From NCBI RefSeq assembly GCF_022179345.1, contig NZ_BPQR01000034.1, forward strand, positions 1 through 32,573: a stretch of DNA of 32,573 nt, in the 5' to 3' direction. This DNA comes from Methylobacterium jeotgali. GTDB lineage: Bacteria > Pseudomonadota > Alphaproteobacteria > Rhizobiales > Beijerinckiaceae. A program made the translations under genes and the position numbers. Of this stretch, positions 10,457 through 18,010 are shown in pieces; the first letter of the stretch is position 1, and the number at the start of each line of letters is the position of its first letter. The notes beneath the pieces were generated by a model that saw only the letters and a list, made by a program, of their open reading frames with translations, ran no database searches and was not told the origin of the DNA.

Positions 10457-11617
10457 TCAGGCCGCCTGCCCTCGCCGCTTATATAGGGGCGCGAGCGCCC
10501 GTTCGAAGGCGCCGAGGAAGCGGGACACGTCCTCGAGCACCGAATTCCACCCCAGGCTGACGCGCAGCGCCCCCGCGCCGAGCGCAGGGCTGACGCCCAT
10601 CGCCGCGAGCACGGGCGAGCCCGCGACCTTTCCCGACGAGCAGGCCGCGCCCCGCGACACCGCCACCCCGGCGAGGTCGAGGCTCATCAGAAGGGTCGTG
10701 GCGTCGGTCTCGGGCACCGCGAACAGGCAGGTGTTCGGCAGGCGCGGGGCGCCGTACCCGAAGATCGCCGCGTCCGGCGCGAGCGCCAGCAGGCCGGCCT
10801 CCAGGCGGTTGCGCAGCTCTTCCAGCCGCCGCACCTCGGCGTCGAGCCCCTCGCCGGCGATGCGGGCCGCCTCGCCCATCCCGACGAGGCCGGGCAGGTT
10901 CTCGGTGCCGGCCCGCAGGCGCCGCTCCTGGCCGCCGCCGCGCACCAGCGCTCCGTCGAGGGAGACGCCCTCCCCGAGCACCAATGCGCCGACGCCCTTC
11001 GGCCCGGCGAACTTGTGGGCGGAGAGGCTGAGCGCATCGAGGCCGAGACCGTCGAAGGCGATGGGCAGGCGGCCGACTACCTGCACCGCGTCGCTGTGCA
11101 CGAGAGCGCCGTGCTTGCGGGCCAGCGCGACGATCGCGTCGAGCGGCTGCACGACGCCGGTCTCGTTGTTGGCGGCCTGGACGGAGATCAGCGCCGTCTC
11201 GCCGCCGAGCGCTTCGAGGCGGGCGTCCAGGGCGGCGAGATCGATCAGGCCCTCCGCACCGACGGACAGCGTCTCCGCCGCCTCGAAGCGGTGGCCTGCC
11301 AGCACGCAGGGGTGCTCGGTCGCGCCGGTCAGAAGCCGCGTCGGACGCGGCAGGCCGGTCCTGACCAGGGCCCCGGAGAGCGCGGCGTTGGCCGCCTCGG
11401 TGCCGCCGCTGGTGAAGACGACCCGTTCCGGGGCGGCGCCGACGAGCCCGGCGATGCGACTGCGCGCCTCTTCCAGCGCGGCGCGGGCGGCGCGGCCCTC
11501 GGCATGGACGGAGGACGGGTTGCCCGGCAGCGCCAGCGCGCGGGCGACGGCCGCCGCGACCTCGGGACGAGCCGGCGAGGTGGCGTTGTGGTCGAGATAG
11601 AGGCGCGGCTCGCTCAT
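10457..11617 (-). CDS. IscS/NifS-type cysteine desulfurase, first gene of the suf operon
   Basis: A 386-residue PLP cysteine desulfurase of the group I (IscS/NifS) type, distinct from the SufS encoded downstream. It opens with Y-L-D-H-N-A-T-S-P, has the PLP lysine in [10 protein letters not shown], and the catalytic Cys326 in G-A-A-C-S-S-G-K. The ATG at 11617 is chosen because AGGAGG (complement of 11624-11629) lies six bases upstream; a longer frame reaching 11695 has no support. The long spacing to the ICE-like boxes leaves a leader of up to about 170 bases. Having both desulfurase types in one operon is common in alphaproteobacterial suf clusters. Which one feeds SufB cannot be read from sequence. 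Confidence 0.94.
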   Translation of the reverse strand: MSEPRLYLDHNATSPARPEVAAAVARALALPGNPSSVHAEGRAARAALEEARSRIAGLVGAAPERVVFTSGGTEAANAALSGALVRTGLPRPTRLLTGATEHPCVLAGHRFEAAETLSVGAEGLIDLAALDARLEALGGETALISVQAANNETGVVQPLDAIVALARKHGALVHSDAVQVVGRLPIAFDGLGLDALSLSAHKFAGPKGVGALVLGEGVSLDGALVRGGGQERRLRAGTENLPGLVGMGEAARIAGEGLDAEVRRLEELRNRLEAGLLALAPDAAIFGYGAPRLPNTCLFAVPETDATTLLMSLDLAGVAVSRGAACSSGKVAGSPVLAAMGVSPALGAGALRVSLGWNSVLEDVSRFLGAFERALAPLYKRRGQAA

Positions 11618-11705
11618 CGGCACCCTCCTCGCGTCGTCGCGGCTCCGGGCCCGGCCGCGCATCGGTCGTTCTCCCGGAACGGCAAAGGGTTGCAATCGCC
11701 CCCCG

Positions 11706-11733
11706 CCGTCATGCTAAGGCCGCCGCATGACGG
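11706..11733. promoter_or_regulatory. Perfect 8-bp inverted repeat in the suf leader
   Basis: CCGTCATG (11706-11713) and CATGACGG (11726-11733) are perfect inverted copies around a 12-base spacer. The site is 89 bases upstream of the first suf-operon start codon and downstream of the ICE-like boxes in the direction of suf transcription. It could be a protein operator or an mRNA hairpin. It shares three bases with the next inverted repeat. Confidence 0.45.
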
Positions 11734-11759
11734 ATGCGGAACGCGAACCCCCGCATCCG
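11731..11759. promoter_or_regulatory. Perfect 9-bp inverted repeat in the suf leader, overlapping the previous one
   Basis: CGGATGCGG (11731-11739) and CCGCATCCG (11751-11759) pair perfectly around an 11-base loop. Bases 11731-11733 are shared with the neighbouring inverted repeat, so full pairing of both at once is impossible in RNA. That is the arrangement expected of alternative leader structures, although chance cannot be excluded in GC-rich DNA. Confidence 0.45.
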
Positions 11760-11787
11760 GCAGCGTCGCGGCGGCTGCCGTCAGCAG

Positions 11788-11804
11788 TTTAGAACTATTA
11801 TAAA
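11788..11804. promoter_or_regulatory. ICE-like (Irr-box) operator 1 upstream of the suf operon
   Basis: TTTAGAA-CTA-TTATAAA matches the alphaproteobacterial Irr box (about TTTAGAA-N3-TTCTAAA, from memory) at all but one of the 14 arm bases. Irr is a Fur-family regulator that reports iron/heme status in Hyphomicrobiales, and suf genes are known members of iron regulons there. The AT-rich site stands out in a very GC-rich region, in the gap between the divergent alpha/beta hydrolase and the suf operon. Confidence 0.65.
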
Positions 11805-11806
11805 CG

Positions 11807-11823
11807 CCTAGAACCATTCTAAG
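11807..11823. promoter_or_regulatory. ICE-like (Irr-box) operator 2 upstream of the suf operon
   Basis: CCTAGAA-CCA-TTCTAAG has a perfect TAGAA-N3-TTCTA core and differs from the remembered ICE consensus only at its outer bases. It starts 19 bases after the first box, so the two lie close to two helical turns apart on nearly the same face of the DNA. Such tandem boxes suggest cooperative binding by Irr or a related Fur-family protein. Confidence 0.62.
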
Positions 11824-11926
11824 CGCGCTTGTAGTTCTGCCTCTCCCCGAGTCAAGGCGTGTGGAGCGCCTGCCGGAGAGAGGACCACGAGGGTTCCGTC
11901 CGGACGGCGGCAGGAGAGCGAGCGCG

Positions 11927-12583
11927 ATGCCAGAAGTCATCTTCAATGGGCCGGCAGGCCGGCTCGAGGGCCGCTACCAGGCGCCCAAGAAGAAGGGCGC
12001 GCCGATCGCGATCGTGCTGCATCCGCACCCCCAGTTCGGGGGTACGATGAACAATCAGATCGTGTACAACCTTTTCTACACCTTCGCCAATCGCGGTTTC
12101 GCAGCCCTGCGCTTCAACTTTCGCGGGGTCGGGCGCAGCCAGGGCTCCTTCGACCACGGCTCGGGCGAGCTCTCGGACGCGGCCGCGGCCCTCGACTGGG
12201 TGCAGTCGGTCAACCCGGAGGCGCGGGCCTGCTGGATCGCCGGCGTGTCCTTCGGTTCCTGGATCGGGATGCAGCTGCTGATGCGCCGCCCGGAGATCGA
12301 AGGCTTCATCTCGATCGCGGCGATGGCCAACCGCTACGACTTCACCTTCCTGGCGCCCTGCCCCTCCTCCGGCCTGTTCGTGCACGGCTCCGAGGACCGG
12401 GTGGCGCCGGCCCGCGAGGTCATGCCGGTGATCGAGAAGGTGAAGACCCAGAAGGGCGTCATCATCGAGCACCAGATGGTCGAGGGCGCGAACCACTTCT
12501 TCGACGGCAAGGTCGAGGAGCTGACCCAGACCGTCGACACCTATCTCGACAAGCGCCTCGGCAAGGTCGAGGACGCGGCCTGA
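11927..12583 (+). CDS. Alpha/beta hydrolase
   Basis: A 218-residue serine hydrolase-fold protein. The N-terminus reads P-A-G-R-L-E-G-R-Y followed by L-H-P-H-P-Q-F-G-G-T-M-N-N, then R-F-N-F-R-G-V-G-R-S, typical of the COG2945-type small alpha/beta hydrolases. The nucleophile elbow region reads G-V-S-F-G-S, with the acid in H-G-S-E-D and the final His in G-A-N-H-F-F. Substrate is unknown. ATG at 11927 has an AGGAGA site nine bases upstream. It is divergent from the suf operon, and the ICE-like boxes lie between, so it may share iron control. Genes of this type often neighbour suf clusters in Hyphomicrobiales, usually with an iscR regulator between them, which is absent here. Confidence 0.9.
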   Translation: MPEVIFNGPAGRLEGRYQAPKKKGAPIAIVLHPHPQFGGTMNNQIVYNLFYTFANRGFAALRFNFRGVGRSQGSFDHGSGELSDAAAALDWVQSVNPEARACWIAGVSFGSWIGMQLLMRRPEIEGFISIAAMANRYDFTFLAPCPSSGLFVHGSEDRVAPAREVMPVIEKVKTQKGVIIEHQMVEGANHFFDGKVEELTQTVDTYLDKRLGKVEDAA

Positions 12584-12590
12584 GGGCCGC
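12575..12590. terminator. Stem-loop at the end of the alpha/beta hydrolase gene
   Basis: GCGGCC-TGAG-GGCCGC is a perfect 6-bp hairpin with a four-base loop that includes the stop codon. No T-run follows on either strand, so it is at best a weak or Rho-assisted terminator between convergent genes. Confidence 0.3.
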
Positions 12591-12610
12591 GCCTCCCCTC
12601 CCGTCTCGAC

Positions 12611-12796
12611 TCAGGCCGCCGGCCGCAGCGGCACCACGTTGCCGGCATAGGCCGGCGCGGGCGGCGCGTCGGGCATCGTCCCCCGGCGCGGGCCGGCGAA
12701 ACGCAGCCAGCGCCGGACCCGCTCGCTGCCCCCGATCGGGCGCCTGACCCTCAGGCGCCGGCGCATCCATCCCGGCTGCCTCTTTCCCTCGCGCAT
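12611..12796 (-). CDS. Small Arg-rich hypothetical protein
   Basis: A 61-residue protein that I do not recognise. The first 40 residues are strongly basic (many Arg, with W-M-R-R-R-L and W-L-R-F), suggesting nucleic-acid or membrane contact. The tail A-G-N-V-V-P-L-R-P-A-A resembles the ends of other small proteins of these bacteria. I chose the ATG at 12796 because a strong GGAGGAGGGG site lies just upstream; the open frame continues to 13006 without a better start. It runs convergent to the alpha/beta hydrolase and in the same direction as the synthetase gene upstream. It could be a chance ORF in GC-rich DNA. Confidence 0.4.
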   Translation of the reverse strand: MREGKRQPGWMRRRLRVRRPIGGSERVRRWLRFAGPRRGTMPDAPPAPAYAGNVVPLRPAA

Positions 12797-12960
12797 CGTC
12801 CCCTCCTCCGCCCCGGACCCCGTTCCAGGCGGGCGCGCGCCCTCGCGGCGCGGAGGAGCCGCGCCGGAGAGCGAGGCGCCGGCTGTCCGGTCCCCGCGAT
12901 CGGTTGTCTGCTTGCCGCCGCAGCAGGCGCCTTCCGAATTCCCGGCGCGCCCTCGGCTTA

Positions 12961-12976
12961 TTCCCTTCTGAGGGAA
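12961..12976 (-). terminator. Stem-loop downstream of the Pls-type synthetase
   Basis: TTCCCT-TCTG-AGGGAA is a perfect 6-bp hairpin 43 bases past the synthetase stop. No T-run follows on the minus strand, so terminator activity is uncertain. Confidence 0.35.
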
Positions 12977-13018
12977 GCGGTGCCGGAAATCGGTGCTCCG
13001 CGGCACGCGGGCATCGGA

Positions 13019-16000
13019 TCAGGCGGCGCGGGCCGTCTCCGCGGAGGGCGGGGCGTGGATCACGGGCACGGCCGGCGCGCCCTCCCACTCGCCATGGGCG
13101 GGGATCGACTCGCCCTTCATGACGATGGTGAGCGGGCGCAGCCGCGCGTAGTCGCCGACCCGCGTGTCGTAGAGCACGGTCGCGAAGGCGCCGACCGAGA
13201 CGCCCTTCCCGACGACGACCCGGCCGACCTTCATGATGCGGTCCTCGTAGAGGTGGGTCTGAAGCGCCGAGGTGCGGTTGACGGTGGCGTAGTCGCCGAT
13301 CTCGACGCAGTCGAACTCGGTGATGTCGGTGGTGAGCATGCATACGCCCTTGCCGACCTGCGTGCCGAGGAGGCGCAGCACCCAGGGCAGGAACGGCGTG
13401 CCGGTGAGATGCTCCAGGAGCACCTTGCCCGCGAGCCCCCAGTAGGCGACGGCGATGGCCTCGGTCCGCATCGCCCACCAGGACCACATCGGGCGCATGC
13501 CGGGCCTGTAGGCGCCCATGAGCAGCCATTTCAGGATGATCACCGCCGAGGTCTGGATGATCGCGATGCAGACGCTCACCGCCACGAAGCTCGCGGCGAG
13601 CCCGAGCCAGTCCTGGGCCAGGATCAGAGGATAGAAGACGAAGTCGATCGCGGTGATCGCGAGCGTGATGAAGAGCATCGGCGAGAACGAGGTCGAGAAG
13701 GCCTCGAACACGCCGCGGCGCAGCTTCGGCCCGAGACCGGGCTCGTAGGTCTGGGCGCTCGATCCGAGATCGACCATCTGGCGGGCTGGCAGCTTGATCG
13801 GCGGCGAGCCGAACCAGGTCTCGCCCGGCGCCATCATCTCGTTCGCCGGGGGCTTCGACTTGATGCCGATGAGCACGTCGTCGGGGATCGTCGCGCCCGG
13901 CGGCACCACGGCGTCGTTGCCGACGAAGACGCGGGCGCCCGTGCTCACCGGGTGCAGATGCATCCAGCCCCGGCGGATCTCCTCCTCGCCGTAGACGACC
14001 TCGTCGGCGATGAAGTTGCGGGCGCCGATGTCGGCGAGGTCGTAGCGGCCGCCGAGATTCGTGGAGATCTCGGCCCCCTGCCCCATCCGGGCGCCCATCA
14101 GCCGGTACCAGGCCCGCATGTAGACCGTGGCGAAGAGCGAGGAGAGGGTCTCCAGCGTCACCTCGGCGGCGAGTGCCACGAGCCATTTGCGCAGGTAGAA
14201 GCCCGACCAGATCGACCAAGTGCCCGAGCGGACCCGCGGCAGCGCCGCCCAGCGGATCGCGGCGATGAGCAGCACCGTGCCCGCCGTCATCAGCATGGCG
14301 GTCGGCCAGGTCAGCAGCGGCAGATACCAGTGGTAATCGATGTCGGTGACGTCGCCGAGCGAGTCGCTGATCTGGTCGAAGATGTAGAAGGCCGGAAAGA
14401 TCGGCAGCAGGCCGATGGCGGGGATCGCGGCGAGCAGCAGCAGGTAGACGGCCATGAAGGCGGCCCGGCGCCGGGGCGAGGCGGTGGCGGGCTCCGGTAG
14501 CGCCGCGACGTCGACAGTGCCGACCCTACGTCCCGGCGAGCCGTCCCAGCGCTCGGCCGCGCCGACGCGGCTGCCGGCCGGGACCGTGGTGAGGTCGCCG
14601 ATCTCGGCGTGGTCGCCGACGACCGCGCCGGCGCCGATCACGCAGGAGGTGCCGACCGCCGCGTCCGCGCCGATGCTCACGGGGGCGATGACGAGCTCGT
14701 TGCCGACCACCTCGGCGTTGGCGATGACGAGCCGGCCGCCGAGCGAGGCGCCGTCGCCGATGGTGAGGAGGTCCGGCGCGCCGACCTCGATGTCGGAGAT
14801 GAGCACGTCGCGGCCGATCCGCGCGCCGACGAGGCGCAGATACGCGACGATGACCGGCGAGCCCTGCAGCCACTTGATGTGCACGAGCGGCGCCAGGCGC
14901 TGCGCCAGCCACCAGCGGAAATAGTAGACGCCCCAGAGCGGGTAGCGTCCGGGCCTCGCCCGGCCGAGGACGATCCACTTGCCCGCGATGGCCACGCAGG
15001 CGGTGACGATGTTGATGCCGATATAGACGAGCAGCAGCACCGCCATCTCGGCGAAGAAGCCGAGCGAGCCGCCGGTGAGCAGCAGGTAGGTCACGAAGAT
15101 GCCAAGCCACTGCGAGGTGGCGAGCGCGATCACGAAGGGCAGCGCCACGGCCTGGGCCAGCCCGCAGAGGAAGCGGCGCAGGAGGGGGGGCGGCGCGAAG
15201 GAGAGGTCGCGCGCGGCCTGCTGGCTGCCCGCGCCGCCGGTGCGCAGGATCAGGGCGTCGGCGATCGCGCGGAAGTTGCGCAGGCCGTAGACGTCCTGGA
15301 GGGTGATCGCCGTGAGCGCCGGGGTCTCGCGCACCGCCGAGACGAAGCGGGCGGCGATCAGCGAGTGGCCGCCGAGATCGGTGAAGAAATCCGCCGTCAG
15401 CCCGAGGGGCTGGTTGCCGAACACCTGCTTGCCGGCGGCGAGCAGCGCCGCCTCGGTCTCGTTGGCGGGCGGCTCCTGCTCGCCCTCGCTCGCCGGCAGC
15501 GTCAGGGTGGCGGCGCGGAGCGCCTTGCGGTCGACCTTGCCGGAGGTGAGCCGCGGCAGGTGCTCGGCGGTCTCGAAATGGCCCGGCACCATGTAGGGGG
15601 GCATCTCGTCGGCGAGCGCCTTGCGCAGGGCGGTGCGGTCGAGATCGGCGCCGCGCTCGGGCACGAGGAAGGCGACGAGCCGGTCGACGCCGTCGTCCTT
15701 GCGCAGCACCACCGCCGCCTGGTTGACGCCGGGCCTGGCGCGGATGCGCGCCTCGATCTCGCCGAGCTCCACCCGGAAGCCGCGGATCTTGACCTGATCG
15801 TCGATGCGGCCGTGGAACAGGATGCGCCCGTCCCCGTCGAGGGAGACGGCGTCGCCCGAGCGGTAGAGGATCGGGTCGATGCCATCCGACGCGAATGGGT
15901 TGGCGACGAACTTCTCCGCGGTCAGCTCCGGCCGCTTCAGGTAGCCCGCGGCGACGCCGGGGCCGCCGATCAGCAGCTCGCCCTGCTCGCCGGGTCCGAG

Positions 16001-17119
16001 GAGGTTCAGGGCCTCGTCGGCGACGTAGACCGTGTAGTTCGGGATCGGTCCGCCGATAGTGACGGGCTCGCCCGGCCGCATCTCGGCGGCGGTGGCGACG
16101 ACCGTCGCCTCGGTGGGGCCGTAGGTGTTGAAGAGCCGCCGCGCGCCCGTGGCCCAACGAGCCACGAGCGGCTCGGGCAGGGCCTCGCCGCCGAGCAGCA
16201 CGAGGCGCACGCCCGGCAGGTCGCCGGTGATCATGGCGAGCAGCGTCGGCACCGTGTCGATGACGGTGCAGCCGCCCTCGGCGAGGATCGCCGGCAGCGA
16301 CTCGACGTCGCCCATCATGGCGGGGCTCGCCACGAACAGCGTCGCGCCGACGAGGTAGGGGACCCAGATCTCCTCCATGGAGAGATCGAAGGCGACGGAG
16401 GCGCCCTGGAAGACCACGTCGTCGCCGGTCATGCCGTAGAGGGCGTTTCCCGAGCGCAGGAAGTGGCAGATGTTGGCGTGGCTGATGACGATGCCCTTCG
16501 GCACGCCCGTCGAGCCCGAGGTGTAGATCAGGTAGGCCGGATGCCCCGGCGTCAGGCCGGCGGCGCGGGCGTCGGCCTCCGGCGCGTCCGCCGGCACCCC
16601 GTCGAGAAGGGCTTTCAGCGTGAAGGCGGGGGCGGCGTCCGGCGCCTCGGGCCGCAGGGCCTCCGACACGAGGAGCGCCTTGGCCTCGGCATCGCCCAGG
16701 CAGACGCCGACGCGGTCCGACGGGGCCTCGGCGTCGAAGGGCAGCCAGGCGGCGCCGGACAGAGTGATGCCGACCTGTGCAACCAGAAGGTCGATTCCGC
16801 GCGCCATCCAAAGGCCGACCACGTCACCGGGGCCGATCCCGCGATGGACGAGCGCCCGGGCGATGGCACGGGCGCGCACGGCCATCGCGCCGTAGCTCAG
16901 ACGCGCATGGCGCCCGTCCGCCCCGCGGGCGGCACCGTCGACCAGGGCGGGGTGCTCCGGCCTCGCGGCGGCGCTCGCGGAGAAGATCTCGCCGAGGACC
17001 TCGTCGCGCACCAGCTCCGGCCGGGCGGCCCCGCGCAGCACCGCGCGGCCCTTCCCGGCCATGCCCGCATCCTGCTCCCGCGCGGCCTCGGGCCGCGTGG
17101 ACTCGGCGACGTCGCTCAT
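13019..17119 (-). CDS. Pls/PosA-type single-module non-ribosomal peptide synthetase
   Basis: A 1366-residue membrane-bound synthetase with the architecture of epsilon-poly-lysine synthetase (Pls). The adenylation domain (about 40-540) has all core motifs, including YTSGSTGVPKG near 199-209, NTYGPTE near 331-337, Y-R-S-G-D, G-R-I-D-D-Q-V-K-I-R-G and S-G-K-V-D-R. A carrier domain follows, with the phosphopantetheine Ser586 in D-L-G-G-H-S. From about 650 to the end, hydrophobic segments alternate with three soluble parts (near 750-860, 1005-1115, 1245-1350) rich in I-G-x-x-A/V hexapeptide-like repeats, as in the tandem C domains of Pls. No standard condensation or thioesterase domain is present. 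By family, it should activate one amino acid and link it repeatedly into an isopeptide homopolymer. The start has a GGAGCGGAG site. The product is not determined by sequence. Confidence 0.9.
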   Translation of the reverse strand: MSDVAESTRPEAAREQDAGMAGKGRAVLRGAARPELVRDEVLGEIFSASAAARPEHPALVDGAARGADGRHARLSYGAMAVRARAIARALVHRGIGPGDVVGLWMARGIDLLVAQVGITLSGAAWLPFDAEAPSDRVGVCLGDAEAKALLVSEALRPEAPDAAPAFTLKALLDGVPADAPEADARAAGLTPGHPAYLIYTSGSTGVPKGIVISHANICHFLRSGNALYGMTGDDVVFQGASVAFDLSMEEIWVPYLVGATLFVASPAMMGDVESLPAILAEGGCTVIDTVPTLLAMITGDLPGVRLVLLGGEALPEPLVARWATGARRLFNTYGPTEATVVATAAEMRPGEPVTIGGPIPNYTVYVADEALNLLGPGEQGELLIGGPGVAAGYLKRPELTAEKFVANPFASDGIDPILYRSGDAVSLDGDGRILFHGRIDDQVKIRGFRVELGEIEARIRARPGVNQAAVVLRKDDGVDRLVAFLVPERGADLDRTALRKALADEMPPYMVPGHFETAEHLPRLTSGKVDRKALRAATLTLPASEGEQEPPANETEAALLAAGKQVFGNQPLGLTADFFTDLGGHSLIAARFVSAVRETPALTAITLQDVYGLRNFRAIADALILRTGGAGSQQAARDLSFAPPPLLRRFLCGLAQAVALPFVIALATSQWLGIFVTYLLLTGGSLGFFAEMAVLLLVYIGINIVTACVAIAGKWIVLGRARPGRYPLWGVYYFRWWLAQRLAPLVHIKWLQGSPVIVAYLRLVGARIGRDVLISDIEVGAPDLLTIGDGASLGGRLVIANAEVVGNELVIAPVSIGADAAVGTSCVIGAGAVVGDHAEIGDLTTVPAGSRVGAAERWDGSPGRRVGTVDVAALPEPATASPRRRAAFMAVYLLLLAAIPAIGLLPIFPAFYIFDQISDSLGDVTDIDYHWYLPLLTWPTAMLMTAGTVLLIAAIRWAALPRVRSGTWSIWSGFYLRKWLVALAAEVTLETLSSLFATVYMRAWYRLMGARMGQGAEISTNLGGRYDLADIGARNFIADEVVYGEEEIRRGWMHLHPVSTGARVFVGNDAVVPPGATIPDDVLIGIKSKPPANEMMAPGETWFGSPPIKLPARQMVDLGSSAQTYEPGLGPKLRRGVFEAFSTSFSPMLFITLAITAIDFVFYPLILAQDWLGLAASFVAVSVCIAIIQTSAVIILKWLLMGAYRPGMRPMWSWWAMRTEAIAVAYWGLAGKVLLEHLTGTPFLPWVLRLLGTQVGKGVCMLTTDITEFDCVEIGDYATVNRTSALQTHLYEDRIMKVGRVVVGKGVSVGAFATVLYDTRVGDYARLRPLTIVMKGESIPAHGEWEGAPAVPVIHAPPSAETARAA

Positions 17120-17178
17120 CGGCTGCTCCGCTCCCGCGCCGCGCGCCCATCCGGCGGCGAACCCCGGGCCGTTCCTCG

Positions 17179-17196
17179 CGCGGGTCCTGACCCGCG
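17179..17196. promoter_or_regulatory. Perfect inverted repeat upstream of the Pls-type synthetase
   Basis: CGCGGGTC-CT-GACCCGCG is a perfect 8-bp inverted repeat with a two-base centre, 60 bases before the synthetase start and about 100 bases after the histidine phosphatase stop. The tiny centre fits a dimeric-regulator operator better than an RNA hairpin. A terminator of the phosphatase gene is the alternative. Confidence 0.4.
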
Positions 17197-17301
17197 ATCA
17201 TGCCGTTATCAGGGCGGGCCGTCCCGGCACCAGCCCTCGTTCATGCCGGGAATGCGCAGAGGGCGCCTATTCCGCCGGTCCTGAACCGCGCTTCCATGGG
17301 C

Positions 17302-17898
17302 TCAGGCCCAGCGCCACCCGTCCGTCTCGATCACCAGAACTTCGCCCTGGCGCACTCCGATGCGCGGCGCCGCGGAGGGATGGACGAGGCCCCGCGCCAC
17401 GAGGAGACCGCGGGCGGTGCCGCCATGGGCGACGATGACGGTCGGGCCCGAAAGCTCGCGGACCGCCGCGCCGACCCGCTCGGCGAGCATGGCGTAGCTC
17501 TCGGCTCCGGGCCCGCGCGGCCGATAGCCCCAGCGGTCCCGGTCGCGGGCGAAGGCGCCGGACGGGTCCCAGCGGCGGATCTCGGCCCAGGTCGAGCCCT
17601 CCCAGGAGCCGAAGCCGAGCTCCGCGAAGCGCGGGTCGACGGCGTAGTCCTCCGGCGCCAGCCCGAGGGCGGCGCGCATCCGCTCCATCGTCCCGCGCGC
17701 CCTTTGCAGCGGGCTCGAGAGGAAGGCCGCCCCGGCCAGTCCTTCGCCGGCCGTCTCCCGCAGGCGCGCGGCCACGGCCACGGCCTGCTCGCCGCCGCGG
17801 GCGTTCAGCGGCACGTCGCGGCGGCCCTGAAGGCGTCCCTGCGCGTTCCAGTCGGTCTGCCCGTGGCGCACGAACCAGATCGTCGGGGGCTCGCTCAT
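17302..17898 (-). CDS. Histidine phosphatase family protein
   Basis: A 198-residue protein of the histidine phosphatase (phosphoglycerate mutase-like) superfamily. The catalytic R-H-G motif is at residues 11-13 in F-V-R-H-G-Q-T-D-W-N. The second-half S-P-L-Q-R-A motif, the acid in A-E-L-G-F-G-S-W-E-G and the second catalytic His in V-A-H-G-G are all present. It is more likely a broad small-molecule phosphatase than a glycolytic mutase, but the substrate is unknown. It lies upstream of the peptide synthetase on the same strand with a 182-base gap, so a shared operon is possible but unproved. It is divergent from the polyphosphate kinase gene. Confidence 0.9.
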   Translation of the reverse strand: MSEPPTIWFVRHGQTDWNAQGRLQGRRDVPLNARGGEQAVAVAARLRETAGEGLAGAAFLSSPLQRARGTMERMRAALGLAPEDYAVDPRFAELGFGSWEGSTWAEIRRWDPSGAFARDRDRWGYRPRGPGAESYAMLAERVGAAVRELSGPTVIVAHGGTARGLLVARGLVHPSAAPRIGVRQGEVLVIETDGWRWA

Positions 17899-18010
17899 TC
17901 CGGGTCGGTCGTCATGCGCGGACAGGAACGGCTCGGTCTGGCCGGCTGTTTGGCACTCACGCTAAGCTCCGGAGACGCCGGCCGCGGGTCCGCGGCAGCG
18001 AGGGGAAAGA

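Noticed and set aside
14609..17284. 891-codon plus-strand frame opposite the peptide synthetase
   Set aside because: Repetitive Gly/Asp/Val/Arg composition without any domain; it is the mirror of GC-rich third positions in the synthetase gene.
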